Notes under the pieces: model-generated | What the model was told of the DNA's origin: nothing | Database searches by the model: none | Seen by the model: the letters and a program-made list of their open reading frames with translations, nothing else | Shown here: positions 24,451 through 37,115 of the stretch, piece after piece | Position numbering within the stretch: position 1 is the stretch's first letter | Layout: every line of letters starts with the position of its first letter | NCBI RefSeq assembly: GCF_025698545.1 | Contig: NC_068575.1 | Span: 60,893,980 to 60,957,979 of the forward strand | DNA length: 64,000 nt | Source: Gossypium raimondii | Lineage: Eukaryota > Streptophyta > Magnoliopsida > Malvales > Malvaceae | Direction of reading: 5' to 3' | Program-made: the position numbers and the translations under genes

Positions 24451-27400
24451 GATTCTCTATTTTTTCAAAATATTTCGAAATCATTCCATAAGTCAATCTT
24501 CAGGATGTTGAAAGATTCAATCTCAGAATGGATGCTTGTGATAATAGTCAAGGTGATGACAATGATGTTAAAGATCTTCAGGTATATTTTACTATATTTT
24601 ATTTATTATATCATGTTTATTATAATTGGAGACTAATCATGACAACATGAATAGATAGAATCTAATTTAAAATCCACGTATGTTTACGATGGTGATTATG
24701 AAATAAAGAATATATTGGAACGTTTATAAGTTCGTCTTAGTAAATCTATTGTATTCCCAAGTGAATGTAAATATAAAGAAAATAAAAGATATACTCATGG
24801 GCCACTAAAAGTGGGAACATAGTAATAAATAAGAGAACAATAATAGTTTTCAAGATAACTTTTCAAAGGGTAAAGATAACTTATGTTATCAATGTGATAT
24901 GAAATATTATTGGCCACATATGTGGCGTATGCCCAAATATTTTGTTTTTGTTAATATTCTTTGAGGAAGGATATGAGAATGTAGTAATGAATTCTATCAT
25001 TATAAATAGAAAATATTTATCTTATTTGGTATGAAACAAACAAATATTATTTCAATATTTGATAGTACAAAATTAGGTGAAAGCTCCGAATAGCTAATAT
25101 ATTAATATCTTGTGATGGTTAATCCATTGGTTTTAAAAGATATTTATAATAGATATCATATTGAGATTGTAAATGAAGATAAATATCTATTCTGAAAGGA
25201 TGAAAAAAAAAAGGAAGGATTGAGTTATTTATTACTCTTGTTATTAAATTGAATTGATTGTGACTATCTATGTGATCTTCTTTTGTCATCATCCCCGTTA
25301 AGAGGTTGGAAGCAAAATATTTGATTGTGAAAGATATACTTATGAGCAATAGAATATGATAATTCTATCCAAAGCTTATTATGGTTGGATGCACCTAAAG
25401 TTGCAAGTTTAAAAAAAAAACTGTGAGTATAACTCTACAGTATTCAGAATAAGTTCTCAATTAAAATTACGTGATAAAATATTACTAATGAGAACTTGCA
25501 AGAGAGAAAACTTACGTATGAAAAGTCATTGGTTATATACCTATTGTATATTTGGAAAATAAGATCCACTCTCAAAGTTTGCTATTAATAGATTTTTGGG
25601 GATTTGAAAATTTTGGCATATTCTTTGAAGCGAATACTACATATAATTATTTGGAAATTATATTTATTGACATCGTGACATTATAGACTTCACATTGATT
25701 TAGGCATTTCTAGTAGTAAATGTCATAATAGTACTTATATATGGATACAAAATTAAAAGAAATGATAATAAAATTATTAATTTGTTACAATTTAGTACAA
25801 TTGAAACAGTGTTAAAGTAAACCAGAAGTTTACTAATACAAATGTGTTTACTACTTAGCGTGACCAGTTAGACCATCTTGGATTGTATATGATGCGAAAA
25901 CTAATTAAGAACTCATATGGACGTCCAATAAAGAACCAGAAGTTTCTAATTTAAAATATTCTCATTTGTTGGCTTGTTCTCAATAAAAATTGGTTCTCAG
26001 AAACTCACTAGCTAAAGTTGAGATTTAATGTCTTGCATTTCTGAAATGAATATGGGCTCATTCATCCACCATGTGGATGGTTTTGATATTATATGATTTG
26101 GGTAGATGCATCTACAAAATAATCACATGCGTTATCAACTCACAACTTGTCGTTTGCGAGATTGTTTGTTTAAATGATTAATTTCAGATTATGCAACTAA
26201 AACAATTCATCTTGCTAATGTTGGTGAGTTTACATCCCAAGTTTTCAATGATTATTGTATGTCAATTGGGATAAAAGTTGAACATCCTGTAGCTCATGTT
26301 CACACACAAAATGATTTAGTTGAATTGTTTATTAAATGGCTCCAACAAATAACTAAATCATTACTTATAAGAACAAAACTTTCTATTTCAGCATGAGATT
26401 GTATTGATTTACATATTGTACGCATCAAGCCAATAAATTATAAATACTCCTCATTACAATTGATTTTTGGTCAAGAGCCAAATATTTCCCATTTTACAAT
26501 TTTTTGGATGTGCAATATATGTTCCAATTGCTCCACCACAATGCACAAAGATGGGTCATTATAAGAGATTGAGAATCTATATTTATATGAGTCTCCTTAT
26601 AATATTTTTGAGCTATTAATTCGATATTTAGTTATGACAAGAGTTTTCAATTTTCCCAACATTAGGGGGAGAGAATAAAAAGTTGGATTAATAAAGTACT
26701 TGAAATGAATTATCAATGTCTAAGATCCTCGTACAAAGCAATATGAACCAAAAGTTCAACAGATGATTCAATATACAAATCAACTGCCAGATTCATTAAA
26801 TCTCACATACCAGCTGAAAATGCTCCAATACGAATTGATGTCCTAATAGGACAAACTATTAGTGCAAAAGAAAGTAATCCATGCCTGAAGCGTGGAAGAC
26901 TGATCAGTTCCAAAGATAAAAATCCTCATAAAAGAAAATAAGCAAACATTCAAGATGATCATATAGTGGAGGCGAGGGTTCTTGAAGAGACCCATGACAT
27001 AACTAATTATAAAACTCAAGAAGAGATTCAGGTACCTAAAAGTGAATGGAAATGATGAAAATAAAAATATCTCGATAAGTTAGGTCAATACGAGAAAAAG
27101 ATGGAACTGAAAAAAAAATGTAGTTGTCAACTACAATTTTGCTTATAATATTGCTATTGAAATAATAAAAGAAAATGAGGATCTTGAGCCTAAATCTACT
27201 AAGGAATGTAAAAATAGAAAAGGTTGACCAAAATGGAAAGATGCATTTCAAGCAAACTTGAATCCACTTTCTAAACGTGAAGCTTTTGGACCTGTAGTCC
27301 AAACACCTAAAGGTGTGAAAGCCGGTAGGATATAAATGGTATTTGTATGAAAGCTCACCTTGTAGCACAAGGATTTTCGCAACATTGATTATGAAGAGAC

Positions 27401-28950
27401 ATATTCTCTTGTGGTGGATGCAATCATGTTTATATATCTTATTAGTCTGACAGTACTTGAAAAACTTTACATGCATCTAATGGATGTTATTACATCTTAT
27501 TTATATGGTACACTTGATAGTGAAATTTATATGAAAACCTCTGAAGGGTTTAAAATCCCAAAAAGATAGAGAGTTTCTTGAGAAAATTGCTCGATCGATT
27601 AAAGAATATATGGAATAAAATAATCTAGACGTATGTGGTACAATCGTCTTAATGAATACTTGTTAAAGAAGATTACAAAATGATCCAATTTTTCCATGTG
27701 TCTTTATAAAATGTTTGGATCAGATTTTGTGATAATTGTTGTTTATGTTGATGATCTAAATATTATTGGAACTCTGAAGAGCTTCAAAATATAATAAATT
27801 GTTTAAAGAAAGAATTTGAGATGAAAGATCTTGGAAAAACAAAGTTTTATCTTGGATTACAAATCGAGAATTTAAAAGATGAAATTCATATTCATTAATC
27901 AACTTATATGGAAAAGATATTAAAGGAATTTTACATGGATAAAGCACACCCATTAAGTACGCCAATAGTTGTACGATCGTTAGATGTGAATAAAGATTAA
28001 TTTCGTCTTTGCGAGAATGATAAAGATTTTCTTGGTCTTGAAGTACTATATCTAAGTGCCATAGGGGCATTGATATATCTTGCAAACAATACAATACCTG
28101 ATATAGCTTTCGCTGTAAACTTGTTAGTAAAATTTTGTTCTTCTACAACATGTAGACATTGGAATGGAATTAAACATGTATTTAGATATTTCAGAGGGAC
28201 CATTGATATAGAGTTATTTTATTCAAATTATTCAAAACCCTTATTAATTGGCTATGCTGATGCTGGATACTTATTAGATCCACATAAATGTCGATCTCAA
28301 ATAGGATATTTATTTACACGTGGGGGTACTGCCATATCATGGTGTTCAATAAAGCAAACATTACTTGTCGCTTCTTCAATCATACAGAAATAATTGCAAT
28401 GCATGAGGCAAGTCGAGAGTGTGTTTGGCTAATGTTATTGACCCAACATATCTAGAAGATATGTAATTTGCCTTTAAAGGAAAAGATGTCAACTATCTTA
28501 TATAAAGATAATACAACATGTATAGCTCAATTGAAGGGTAGTTACATCAAATGTGATAGAACGAAACATGTTTCACCAAAATTATTATTCAACCATGATC
28601 TCGAGAAAAGAGGTGATATAAATGTTCAACAAATTCATTCTAGTGATAATTTAGCTGATCTTTTTACTAAGGCATTGCCAACTTTAACATTTGAAAGACT
28701 ACTACACAAGATTGGAATGCGTTGACTCAAAGATGTAATGTAATGTTGTCATTAGGGGGAGTCTAAAAATAAGTTGTACTCTTGTCCTTTAACCAAGGTT
28801 TTGTCCTATTGTGTTTTCTTGGTAAAGGTTTTTAACGAAGTAGCTTGTAATAGAAGATTGTGTACACTTTTTCCTTCATTAGGTTTTTTATCCCACAGGG
28901 TTTTTCCTAATAAGGTTTTAACGATGCACATTATTTACCAATGGAAATCC

Positions 28951-28959
28951 AAGGGGGAG
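28951..28959 (+). other. Polypurine tract of the copia element
   Basis: AAGGGGGAG ends directly at the first base of the 3' LTR, the standard position and composition for the plus-strand primer tract. Similar AGGGGGA tracts occur inside the element near 26665 and 28754. Confidence 0.8.
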
Positions 28960-29195
28960 TGTCATGAATATCTTATTAAGTGGATGTCCATCATCATCAA
29001 GATAAAGTTTTGATGTACTTTAAATTCTAATAGTTATTAGAATTAAATATCTACTTCTTTTATACTTATTATGCCTATAAATAGAGACTTTGATGAAGCA
29101 TTGTAAATCATCCCTTTGATTAATAAAGTATATTCTTTGTTACTTTCATATTTTCTTTATTCTTTATTCTCTTCATCTCTCTTTATTTTATAACA
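28960..29195 (+). repeat. 3' LTR of the copia element
   Basis: It starts TGTCATGAATATC and ends TTATTTTATAACA, followed by the target duplication GTTAA. It differs from the 5' LTR by scattered substitutions and one or two single-base indels. Confidence 0.9.
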
Positions 29196-31347
29196 GTTAA
29201 ATATATTTTATTAATATTTCACTTAGATATTTATTATTATTTTATTTAGAAAATGGTAGTATAAAAAGAAATGAAGGATGAAGGAAATTATCATCCTTCC
29301 AACGTCGTGAAAGGGTGAGAAAGGAAGTTTTCTTTTCTTTACAATTTAGTCTTTTGCTATGAAAACCTACATTTTACCCAAAATTTTTAAAATTTCCTTA
29401 GATATTAAAGAGAGAAGATGAAGTAGAGATTATATAGAATATGTTCATCAATTTAGAAGCAAGAAAATAGTAGATGAAAGTGGAGAAATGAGAAGAAAAT
29501 GAAGGAAAGTGGTGAAGATGAGAAATGTATGGAAATGAAGAAGAAATGAAGAAATTCTTGACAAATTAGGTAAGTTTCATACTAAACCTACTTGTATTTC
29601 AATAGATTGAGTTAAAGATGTTTTTGAGTCGATGTATGAAACATGAATTTAATCTAAATACTAGAAATAGAAAGTATTTGATGAAGAATAGAGACTTAAA
29701 ACACTAAATTGGTAAGAGAGAATGTGATTTGTATGGTGAAAAGTACTAATATTAAGAAATGAATATGTAATCTACACATAAACATAAGTGACTAAATTGT
29801 ATAGTAATCAAAAGTATGGCAATTATGTGTGATTGAATGAAAGACAGTGCAAAGAACCTTGGAAAATATAATATTTTCATTAAAACAGTTTGGACATTAG
29901 CAGTGACTTAACTTTGAAAATTCACCTAAAATTATATAAATTTAGTTAGAGATTGAACTATATATGGAATTAAAGCTTATTGAGTCTAGTTTCGTATGGA
30001 AGAAACAGTGAAAGAAACGAGATTTTATAGTTTGAGATATATTAATTTTTGTGAAACAAGGGCGAAGTGGATTCGGGTTCCCCTATTCTGACTTTGGAAA
30101 ATCAAATTCTAAAAAAATGATTATGAGTTTAAATTTATATTTTTTAATTATTAATGAGTCTATTTTTAATAGAAACAAACGAAAAAAATCATCCAAACCC
30201 CGTACTAAGTGATAATTAATTTTTAGTAAAGAAAGGTCGAAGCTGTCAAGCAACAGAACATGGACAAATTTGAATAATTTATTGTACCGATTGGATAAAT
30301 TATAAATTCTGAAATTTTTATGGTAAAGAGATATTTGAGTCTAGTTTCAAAAACATCAAGCGGATCTTAATTTCGAATTCTGTAGCTCAAGATATAAATA
30401 ATTTAGTGACTATGACTCAAATGGACAACTTTGATATGAACATATAAGTAAATAGTGGAATTATAGACAATGTTACATATAAGCATGTTATATACTAAAA
30501 GCTAAAGATTTTAATAAATATATACATAAAGGGTGTGGAATGGAGAGGAGGAAGAGGAAAAATATATGAATATATATATATATATATAGTAGATGAATTT
30601 GAAATGTTTCAAATGGTTGTAAGTGATGAAATGATAAATACATGTGAATATGTTTAAACGAATTGATAAAATAATAAGTGAATAATTGTTAATTGATGTG
30701 ATATTGAATTCTTGTTAAAATTTTATGAAGAATTAAATTGATTGGCACAATTTAGAAATAAATATGAAACATACATAAAGTGGGTAAACTACTTTGAAAG
30801 TGCAAGTCCTCTAATGGTCTTATTTGTAAAACTTTAGTATTTGTGTTAATTTTATAAATTTTGTTATCTTTGATTGAATATCATGTTTTTATGAGGACTT
30901 GAGATTAGGAATAGATGTAAGTGGATGATATGTAAAATGAAGTGGCGGTTATGACATCTGAATACGGTTCAGGTAATGATATAAAATAAATAAATAAATA
31001 AATAAACATAAAGCGTGGAACTTGTAGGAAAATGGAGACGACGTCACGATGACAAGTTCATCATGTCACAACGTGGAAACCCCAACGTCACGATGATAGT
31101 TCAAAATTTTTTATGACCTATACAATTTGGCCTTTGATCAATTGTGGATGTTTTAATGAGCTCTTTAACTCATAATTAGTTCTATCGTAAATTCAATTAT
31201 TACTGAAATTAGTTATGATCTGTATCAATTAAATAATATGATACATTGATCTGAATTTTTCAGTAGTTGCTTCGACAACGAATATGACATCCTGATGCAT
31301 TGACTCAACAACCGAGTCAAGTATGAAAGTGTTACATCAAAGAACAT

Positions 31348-31348
<1 letters not shown>

Positions 31349-31382
<34 letters not shown>
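31349..31382. repeat. (TAA)n microsatellite
   Basis: About eleven uninterrupted TAA units lie a few bases outside the right target duplication of the solo LTR. It is a likely polymorphic marker. Confidence 0.9.
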
Positions 31383-31384
<2 letters not shown>

Positions 31385-33474
31385 ACAAAAACAGCTGCAA
31401 CATTCCCAACATGTAAAGTTAAATACTTGCGGTTTTCAAATGTATGAACACCTAATTGCTATCTACATGATCTTCTTACATTTTCATGCAGCTACAACAT
31501 AGAACAAACTAGAGAAAGCATTTTAAATCCATGTTTCAATCAATAATGAAAGACTAAAGCCGAAAGGATACGTTCAAAATTTGATAGATGAATAGCTAGT
31601 TTGGTAATACTTTTGAAAAGTGCTTTTAAAAAATTTGAGTGTTTGGAATTACTGTTAAAAAGTACTTTTGAGAAATAAAATGTTCATTTTAGACATGATA
31701 TTATAAAGTAACAAATATGTATTTAAATAATGTTCAAATTAGTTAATATTATGATATTTTAGCAAAAATATAAAAATAATTTATTATAACTAATTGTTAA
31801 TATTTTAATATATAATATTAATTTTAAATATTTCTAAGTAATTAATATTAACTATTTATTAAATTTAATTAGAATATATAAATTATATTTAAATATTTAA
31901 ATATAATAATTAAATATTCGTAATTAGATATTGACACAATTGTATTATTTTTATTTTTAATTAATGCTTTTAACACATTTGTATTATTTTATTTTAAAAT
32001 GTATTTGAATATATAACTCATATTAGATATTAGCATAACATAAAAGACATAAACCTATCAAATTAAAAGATTACATATATTTGGATTAAAGTTTCAAAAG
32101 AAAAAAGTAAAGTTTAGACAAAAGAGAAAAGGGAAAAAAAGTCTTCTAACGTCTATTTGGAAGAAGAAATAGTAAAATTAAAAAGTAAAATATCAACCAA
32201 AAATATTTTTGAGTTAAAAAAAGCTAAAATTTTTATTTTTATCTGTAAAAAACACTTAAAATAAATTAAAAAATTTTCTATATTAACATCTGTTCTTTAT
32301 TATTTTTTACGGAAAATCACATATGAGAAATTACAGAAAGGCGGTGCAATATTTGGTATAATGAATATATCCTCCATGTCGGATTCATAAAGATTAATAT
32401 TTTGGGGGTTTGTGGTTGTATCCGGGGGTTATAATATCTGCCATTGGCTATCGCAGCTTTGTTGTCAAAGTTTCATGGGTTTAGGCAACAAAGGCCCAAT
32501 CTAGAAGGCTTGTCGGTCGCCCTCCATTAGCGCTTGACAGATTCTAGAAAGTCCAATTATTTGACAGTTCTAATTCCAAAATTAATATTTCAATCCCTAC
32601 ATATAAAATGCCATTGAAGAAACAGGGATTAAGATTTATTAGATTACGTGACATCTCAATTTTTCTAAAACATATAATTTTATTTTTTAAAATTAAAATG
32701 ATAATACATTTTCTGAGTATATTTTCATTTTTTATATAAAATATATAAATAACGTCGTAATAATATTTTTATTTGTTAAACAAAAATTAAAATAACATTT
32801 AATTTTTAATTTTAGTATTTTTTGTTCGCAATATTTAAGGATGATTTTTCTTAATTTAATCTTTAAATTCAAATTTCATTAATACGTGACTAATTCACAT
32901 TCTAAAATTAATACTTGAAAATTTTAAATATTTTATAAAACTAACTTGATTGGTTGCATTAGCATATACTTGAAACAAACCAATGAACAAAGCCTAGAAT
33001 AAGTAGAAACTAAGGCCAAGAATATCAACTTTATGTTTTTAACCCTAAAACAAGCAAAATAATTATTAAATTTAGATTTTTCCAAAGTTGTTTAAATCAA
33101 ATCGGATCGGTTGAATCAAGTTTTGATTTAAAGAAAAGCATTGAATCGATTGATATGAAAATTATTCACAACTTATCTCCAATTCTTAAATAAAATAATA
33201 ATACGTTTTAACGTACTTAAATCCATATCCTCTTATAGACAACAACACCAACGTAAGTCCACAAATTACATATTAGTCGACATTTCAAATGTGAGCCCAC
33301 AAGTGTTTGTACATTTTGCCGGCTACTTCACATTTTGAATTCATAAGAGCCCAATTCATACAATCTTTCTCAAACTGTCATCATCAATTCATACACGAAA
33401 AAGTCAAAAGAAACAAACCCCTTTTATTTTGAAAAAAAAAATCCGAAGACTTTAAAAGCAAAGACAAAGGGGAA
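31383..33474. other. AT-rich intergenic DNA upstream of NTR
   Basis: No gene is recognised. The stretch 31600-32330 is extremely AT-rich. The last 150 bases, with an A-rich tract at 33431-33441, are probably the 5' leader of the thioredoxin reductase gene. Confidence 0.5.
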
Positions 33475-34865
33475 ATGTGCAAATCCAACCCTAGTGCCTG
33501 CCTGAAAACTTTGTTTGCAAAAGCCAGCGCCCTCTATTTCCAGCTCCGTTTCTCCAACAGTTCCGTTCCCACCGCCGCACCGTCATTTTCCACCTCAGCT
33601 TCTCCGTCCATGGCTGCAACGGACTCTCCTCTAACGACCAAGGTTTGTATCATTGGGAGTGGCCCCGCCGCTCACACGGCCGCTATCTACGCTGCTCGTG
33701 CTGAGCTCAAGCCTATTCTTTTTGAGGGATGGATGGCTAACGATATTGCGCCTGGCGGTCAGCTTACCACCACTTCCGACGTCGAGAACTTCCCTGGATT
33801 CCCGGATGGTATCATGGGTTCGGAGCTTATGGAGCGGTGCCGGAACCAGTCGCTTCGGTTTGGTACTACTATCTTTACCGAAACTGTTAACAAGGTTGAT
33901 TTTTCTTCGTCTCCGTTTAAGATCTTCGCCGATTCGAAAACTGTTTTGGCTGACTCGGTTATTGTGGCCACTGGAGCCGTAGCAAAGCGGCTTAATTTCC
34001 CCGGTTCAGGGGATGGGTTAGGGGGGTTTTGGAACAGAGGAATCTCGGCGTGCGCTGTGTGTGATGGGGCAGCTCCGATCTTCAGGGAGAAGCCCTTGGC
34101 AGTGATCGGTGGAGGTGACTCCGCCATGGAAGAATCCACTTTTCTCACCAAGTACGGTTCCAAGGTTTACATCATTCACAGGAGGGATACGTTCAGGGCA
34201 TCCAAGATTATGCAGAACAGGGTTATTTCGAACCCTAAGATAGAAGTCATATGGAACTCGGTGGTCGTAGAGGCCTACGGCGATAGGGTTTTGGGAGGGC
34301 TCAAGGTGAAGAACTTGGTCACCGAAGAAGTTTCCGATTTGAAAGTCAATGGTCTATTCTTTGCCATCGGGCACGAGCCTGCCACCAAGTTTTTGGGAGG
34401 TCAGCTGGAGCTCGACTCAGATGGCTACGTTGTCACTAAACCAGGTACAACTCAGACCAGCGTGCACGGCGTTTTTGCTGCCGGAGATGTCCAGGACAAG
34501 AAGTATAGACAAGCTGTTACTGCGGCCGGCACCGGTTAGTCCTTTTTTCCTCTTTTAATCATCATCAAGCTGCCTTTTGAATCTGCAAATACTTGTGTTG
34601 AGAACTATATAGAAAGAAACTTAGGCAATTAAATATGCAGTTGCTCAGTTTATCAGTTTTTCATGATAGATAATAGTTCATATAGCAAACCCGAATCCAT
34701 TTCTTTTGAATCTGCAAAACATACATATTGCTATGCAGTGTTGCCATGGAGTTGTAGTTTACTTGAACTAAAATTTGTGTTTGCAACAATGCAGGGTGCA
34801 TGGCAGCCTTGGAAGCCGAACATTACTTGCAAGAACTTGGATCTCAGGAGGGTAAGAGCGATTGA
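33475..34865 (+). CDS. NTRB: NADPH-dependent thioredoxin reductase (NTRA/NTRB type)
   Basis: This is a flavoenzyme that passes electrons from NADPH through FAD to thioredoxins h and o in cytosol and mitochondria. Two exons (33475-34534, 34795-34865) join in phase to 376 aa, close to the 375 I recall for Arabidopsis NTRB. Visible motifs are FAD GSGPAA (61-66), [16 protein letters not shown], the redox pair CAVC (193-196), NADPH GGGDSA (212-217) with HRRDTFRAS, and the second FAD block [16 protein letters not shown]. Exon 2 supplies [20 protein letters not shown]. The first 45 residues are basic, Ser/Ala-rich and acid-free, which fits a mitochondrial presequence. A second ATG at 33610 ([11 protein letters not shown]) would give the cytosolic form, as known for plant NTRA and NTRB. 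The A/B assignment is uncertain; the family is not. Confidence 0.94.
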
Positions 34866-35202
34866 TCATTGTTCTACCAAGGATTTAAAAGCTGTTTGCT
34901 TCGGACTGTGATTGTTTTCGGTATTCGTCTAGATCTAGATTTATCCTTTGTTCTGGATCAATATTAGAATTGCCATTGCCATCTATATTCAATATCTGGT
35001 TTAATTGGGATTGGCACAGCATTGACTTTTCTGTTACTTCACTAAAGCTTAATGAATAATGCTATTTTCATTTGATCAAGTTACTGAGTATTTTTCGATT
35101 ATGTTTAAGCAATGCTTGTTGAGATTGGATCTGCAAAATTGTGGATTGAAAACCAGATTTGGAAAGTAACAGCACAAAGTTAGAGAAAAGTTCAATGGAG
35201 AT

Positions 35203-35558
35203 CTTTGTACTAGGAGTCATCGCATTTTGCCCCCTTCACTCAAAAGATGGGCAAATTAGACTCTATACGCTAGATCAAAGAATAATTGATTCTTTTCGTT
35301 AAAAATTTCATCCATTTCTACTGTTAAAAACTGACATGGTTGGTAGAATAATTAGATTATTAAATGTGGCGTGCCACATGCATTTCATGCTGATGTACAG
35401 CGATCAGCTTTTAATAGTAAAAAAATGGATAGAATTTGTTACAAAAGGATCAATTTGCGCTCCGATCTAATGTACAGGGACTAATTTATCTATCTTTTGA
35501 GTAAAGGGGATAAAATGCAATGATTTCTAGTATAAGGGCCATCATGGTACTTTTGCCC
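35203..35558. repeat. MITE-like inverted-repeat element, copy 1
   Basis: The left arm contains GCATTTTGCCCCCTTCACTC and ATGGGCAAATTAGACTCTAT. The right arm contains CAGGGACTAATTTATCTATC and GAGTAAAGGGGATAAAATGC, its near inverse over about 100 bases. The centre has CCACATGCATTTCATGCTGA. A second copy of the same family lies at 37880-38262. The outermost left end is shorter than the right, so it may be truncated. Confidence 0.65.
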
Positions 35559-36020
35559 ACAAAGTTACAATTTTAAGACTGAATTAGGCAATTACATTGT
35601 ATTGATTTGCAGGACGTCAAAAGCATTCCTTTCTCAAGTCTGCTGTGTGAAGCAATTGATTGAAACCAAGTTGCTCTTTACTAAGTAAATGAGCATATAA
35701 TTTAGTTTTCATTTTGGTTCAAGCTTGAGCTTTGAAAATGAAACTCAATCCATTTGAAGTTGAATTTTTGAGCCGAGCATGAGCTTTGTATTGCTTAATC
35801 GAGTTAAATTTAAGCTCGGATATTTATATAATGTTTTAATGTTTGTAATTATAATCGCCAGAATGGTTGACAAATAAAGTGGTTGTATATTGCATTTTGC
35901 ATATTATAGGAAGATTTAAATGATTGTTGGTGAGATAAGTCCCCATTAAAAGTGGATACATACACACTTAGGATCCAATATTTCCATTAACTGTGTAATA
36001 CAAATTTATTAATTTTGGTT

Positions 36021-36583
36021 AGGTGTGGGCAACATTTGATTCGATTCGAAGAAATTGAATTTCAAGTTAATTGAATTGAGTTATTTGAGTCAACTTGAAT
36101 AGGTAATTCGAGTTTCGAGTTTGAGTCAAGTTGAACTTTCCAATTCGAATAACATATTGATGTTTGGTCTTTGTTAATTTTAAAAATGAGTAAACTTTTC
36201 AACAAAAATTACAAAAACAAAAATCAAAACATTTTTTAAAATTTAAAAAATATATTTTTAAATTATAAAAAATTAAAATAATAATTTTTGGACTTAAATA
36301 AGTTGATTACTACTTCAAGTTTATCATTTATCTTCTCTTTTTTGCTTTGAATTTTTTCAAACATATATGGTTTTAAATTTATGTACTCTAACATAGAATT
36401 AGTTATCAAGATTTTAATTTTTTAATGTAACTCGAGTAATTTTACTCAATCCGACTCGACTTGAGTTTTATTTCACTCAACTCAGATTCAAAAAATTTCA
36501 AATCAAGTTAGGAAGATAAAATAGAACTCGTAAATTCAATTAACTTAATTTTTTTTACTTGATTTAATCGAATGCTCACCCAT
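36021..36583. repeat. MITE-like inverted-repeat element rich in GAGTT/AACTC
   Basis: The left end AGGTGTGGGCAACATTTGAT faces an approximately inverse right end, GATTTAATCGAATGCTCACC. Inside each end are clusters of TTGAGT/ACTCAA and TCGAGT/ACTCGA motifs in opposite orientation. The element is about 560 bases long with an AT-rich centre. Superfamily and target duplication are unresolved. Confidence 0.5.
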
Positions 36584-36774
36584 AATTGTGGTAACAGGAC
36601 AATGGCAATGCCACTACCAACTGAGATTAAAACATCATTCGAATCACCGGTACACTCATAGACATAGATAGATATCTCATTCTTAAACCTCGAACTTCTC
36701 TCACAAAGAAGATTTTTATGATATTATTATTTTAGGGCTGGGAACATGTACAAATGCCGGTAGCACCACAAAAG

Positions 36775-37115
36775 CTATGGTCCAATTGGCATGATTTCAT
36801 TTGCACATTCTGCCTGACTGGAACATGTAGCAAGACCTTCATCGTCAACACTAGCAACAACATCAACTTTGGTGGGCGCAGTGCAAGGACAAGGTAAACA
36901 ACACGGGAGACAATCACATACCCCTACGTCCCTGCAGGAGACTAAGGGTGTCCAATTTGCTGCACTCAAATACCATGTCACAACATGAAACAGTTAATGC
37001 TAATAATAAAATTATAGTAAGAAGATTAGAGATAAAGAAAAAAAATGTACTAACGAGATGAAATAAGCAATAGGATGATCCAAGATCCAAGCTTGAACCA
37101 AGAAGCTTTCTCCAT
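36775..37115 (-). CDS. Possible secreted cysteine-rich peptide, 3' end probably frameshifted
   Basis: On the minus strand, exon 1 (37115-37055) encodes MEKASWFKLGSWIILLLISS, a plausible signal peptide. It ends in a GT donor. Exon 2 (36959-36775), after a GAGTGCAG acceptor, joins in phase to give 81 aa. The mature part has nine Cys in about 60 residues, including CDCLPCCLPCPC and CSSQAEC, and stops at TAG 36775-36777. Directly past this stop, one frame over, sequence to 36732 reads SCQLDHSFCGATGICTCSQP and a stop. That is the Cys spacing expected at the C-terminus of defensin-like peptides, so a small indel may have broken the original frame. Function and family are not recognised with certainty. 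It could be a lineage-specific gene, a pseudogene or, least likely, chance. Confidence 0.4.

Larger units (their letters stand above)
24201..29195 (+). mobile_element. Ty1/copia LTR retrotransposon, degenerate, nested
   Basis: This is a complete but inactive element of about 5.0 kb. It has two LTRs (24201-24435 and 28960-29195) and a perfect target duplication GTTAA (24196-24200 and 29196-29200). The internal order fits Ty1/copia. A zinc-knuckle-like remnant CYQCDMKYYWPH lies near 24876, and an integrase/GAG-pre remnant with APPQCTKMGHYKRL near 26530. A reverse transcriptase VVYVDDLNIIG lies near 27738, with YVDD at 27744-27755. RNase H parts follow in 28070-28393 (FAVNLLVKF, DAGYLLDPHK) and 28468-28725 (YKDNTTCIAQLKG, NLADLFTKALP). 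Many stops and frameshifts break the polyprotein, so it cannot move on its own. By eye the LTRs differ at about a dozen positions, meaning insertion was not recent. Confidence 0.9.
23731..31336. mobile_element. Solo LTR split by a nested copia element
   Basis: The outer ends are TGTAACATCC (23731) and GTGTTACA (to 31336). They are flanked by a perfect 5-bp duplication TCAAA at 23726-23730 and 31337-31341. Without the inserted copia element the LTR is about 2.6 kb. Its arms (23731-24200 and 29201-31336) resemble the reverse complement of the solo LTR at 1738-4026 in several blocks, for example 29980-30110 and 30290-30450. It is therefore the same or a sister family in the opposite orientation. 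No internal coding region of the parent element remains. Confidence 0.8.
34866..36774. other. Intergenic region with two inverted-repeat elements
   Basis: The 3' flank of the NTR gene is followed by two MITE-like elements (35203-35558 and 36021-36583) in otherwise AT-rich DNA. No gene is seen before the minus-strand peptide locus. Confidence 0.5.

Noticed and set aside
27036-28203. Minus-strand frames across the copia element
   Set aside because: Composition follows AT-rich DNA and the plus strand carries the reverse transcriptase motifs.
28070-28725. Open frames that could be annotated as stand-alone genes
   Set aside because: They are the RNase H end of the copia polyprotein, within LTRs and target duplications, and broken upstream.
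31349-31382. Repeat run considered as a CRISPR or satellite array
   Set aside because: It is a simple trinucleotide microsatellite with no spacers.
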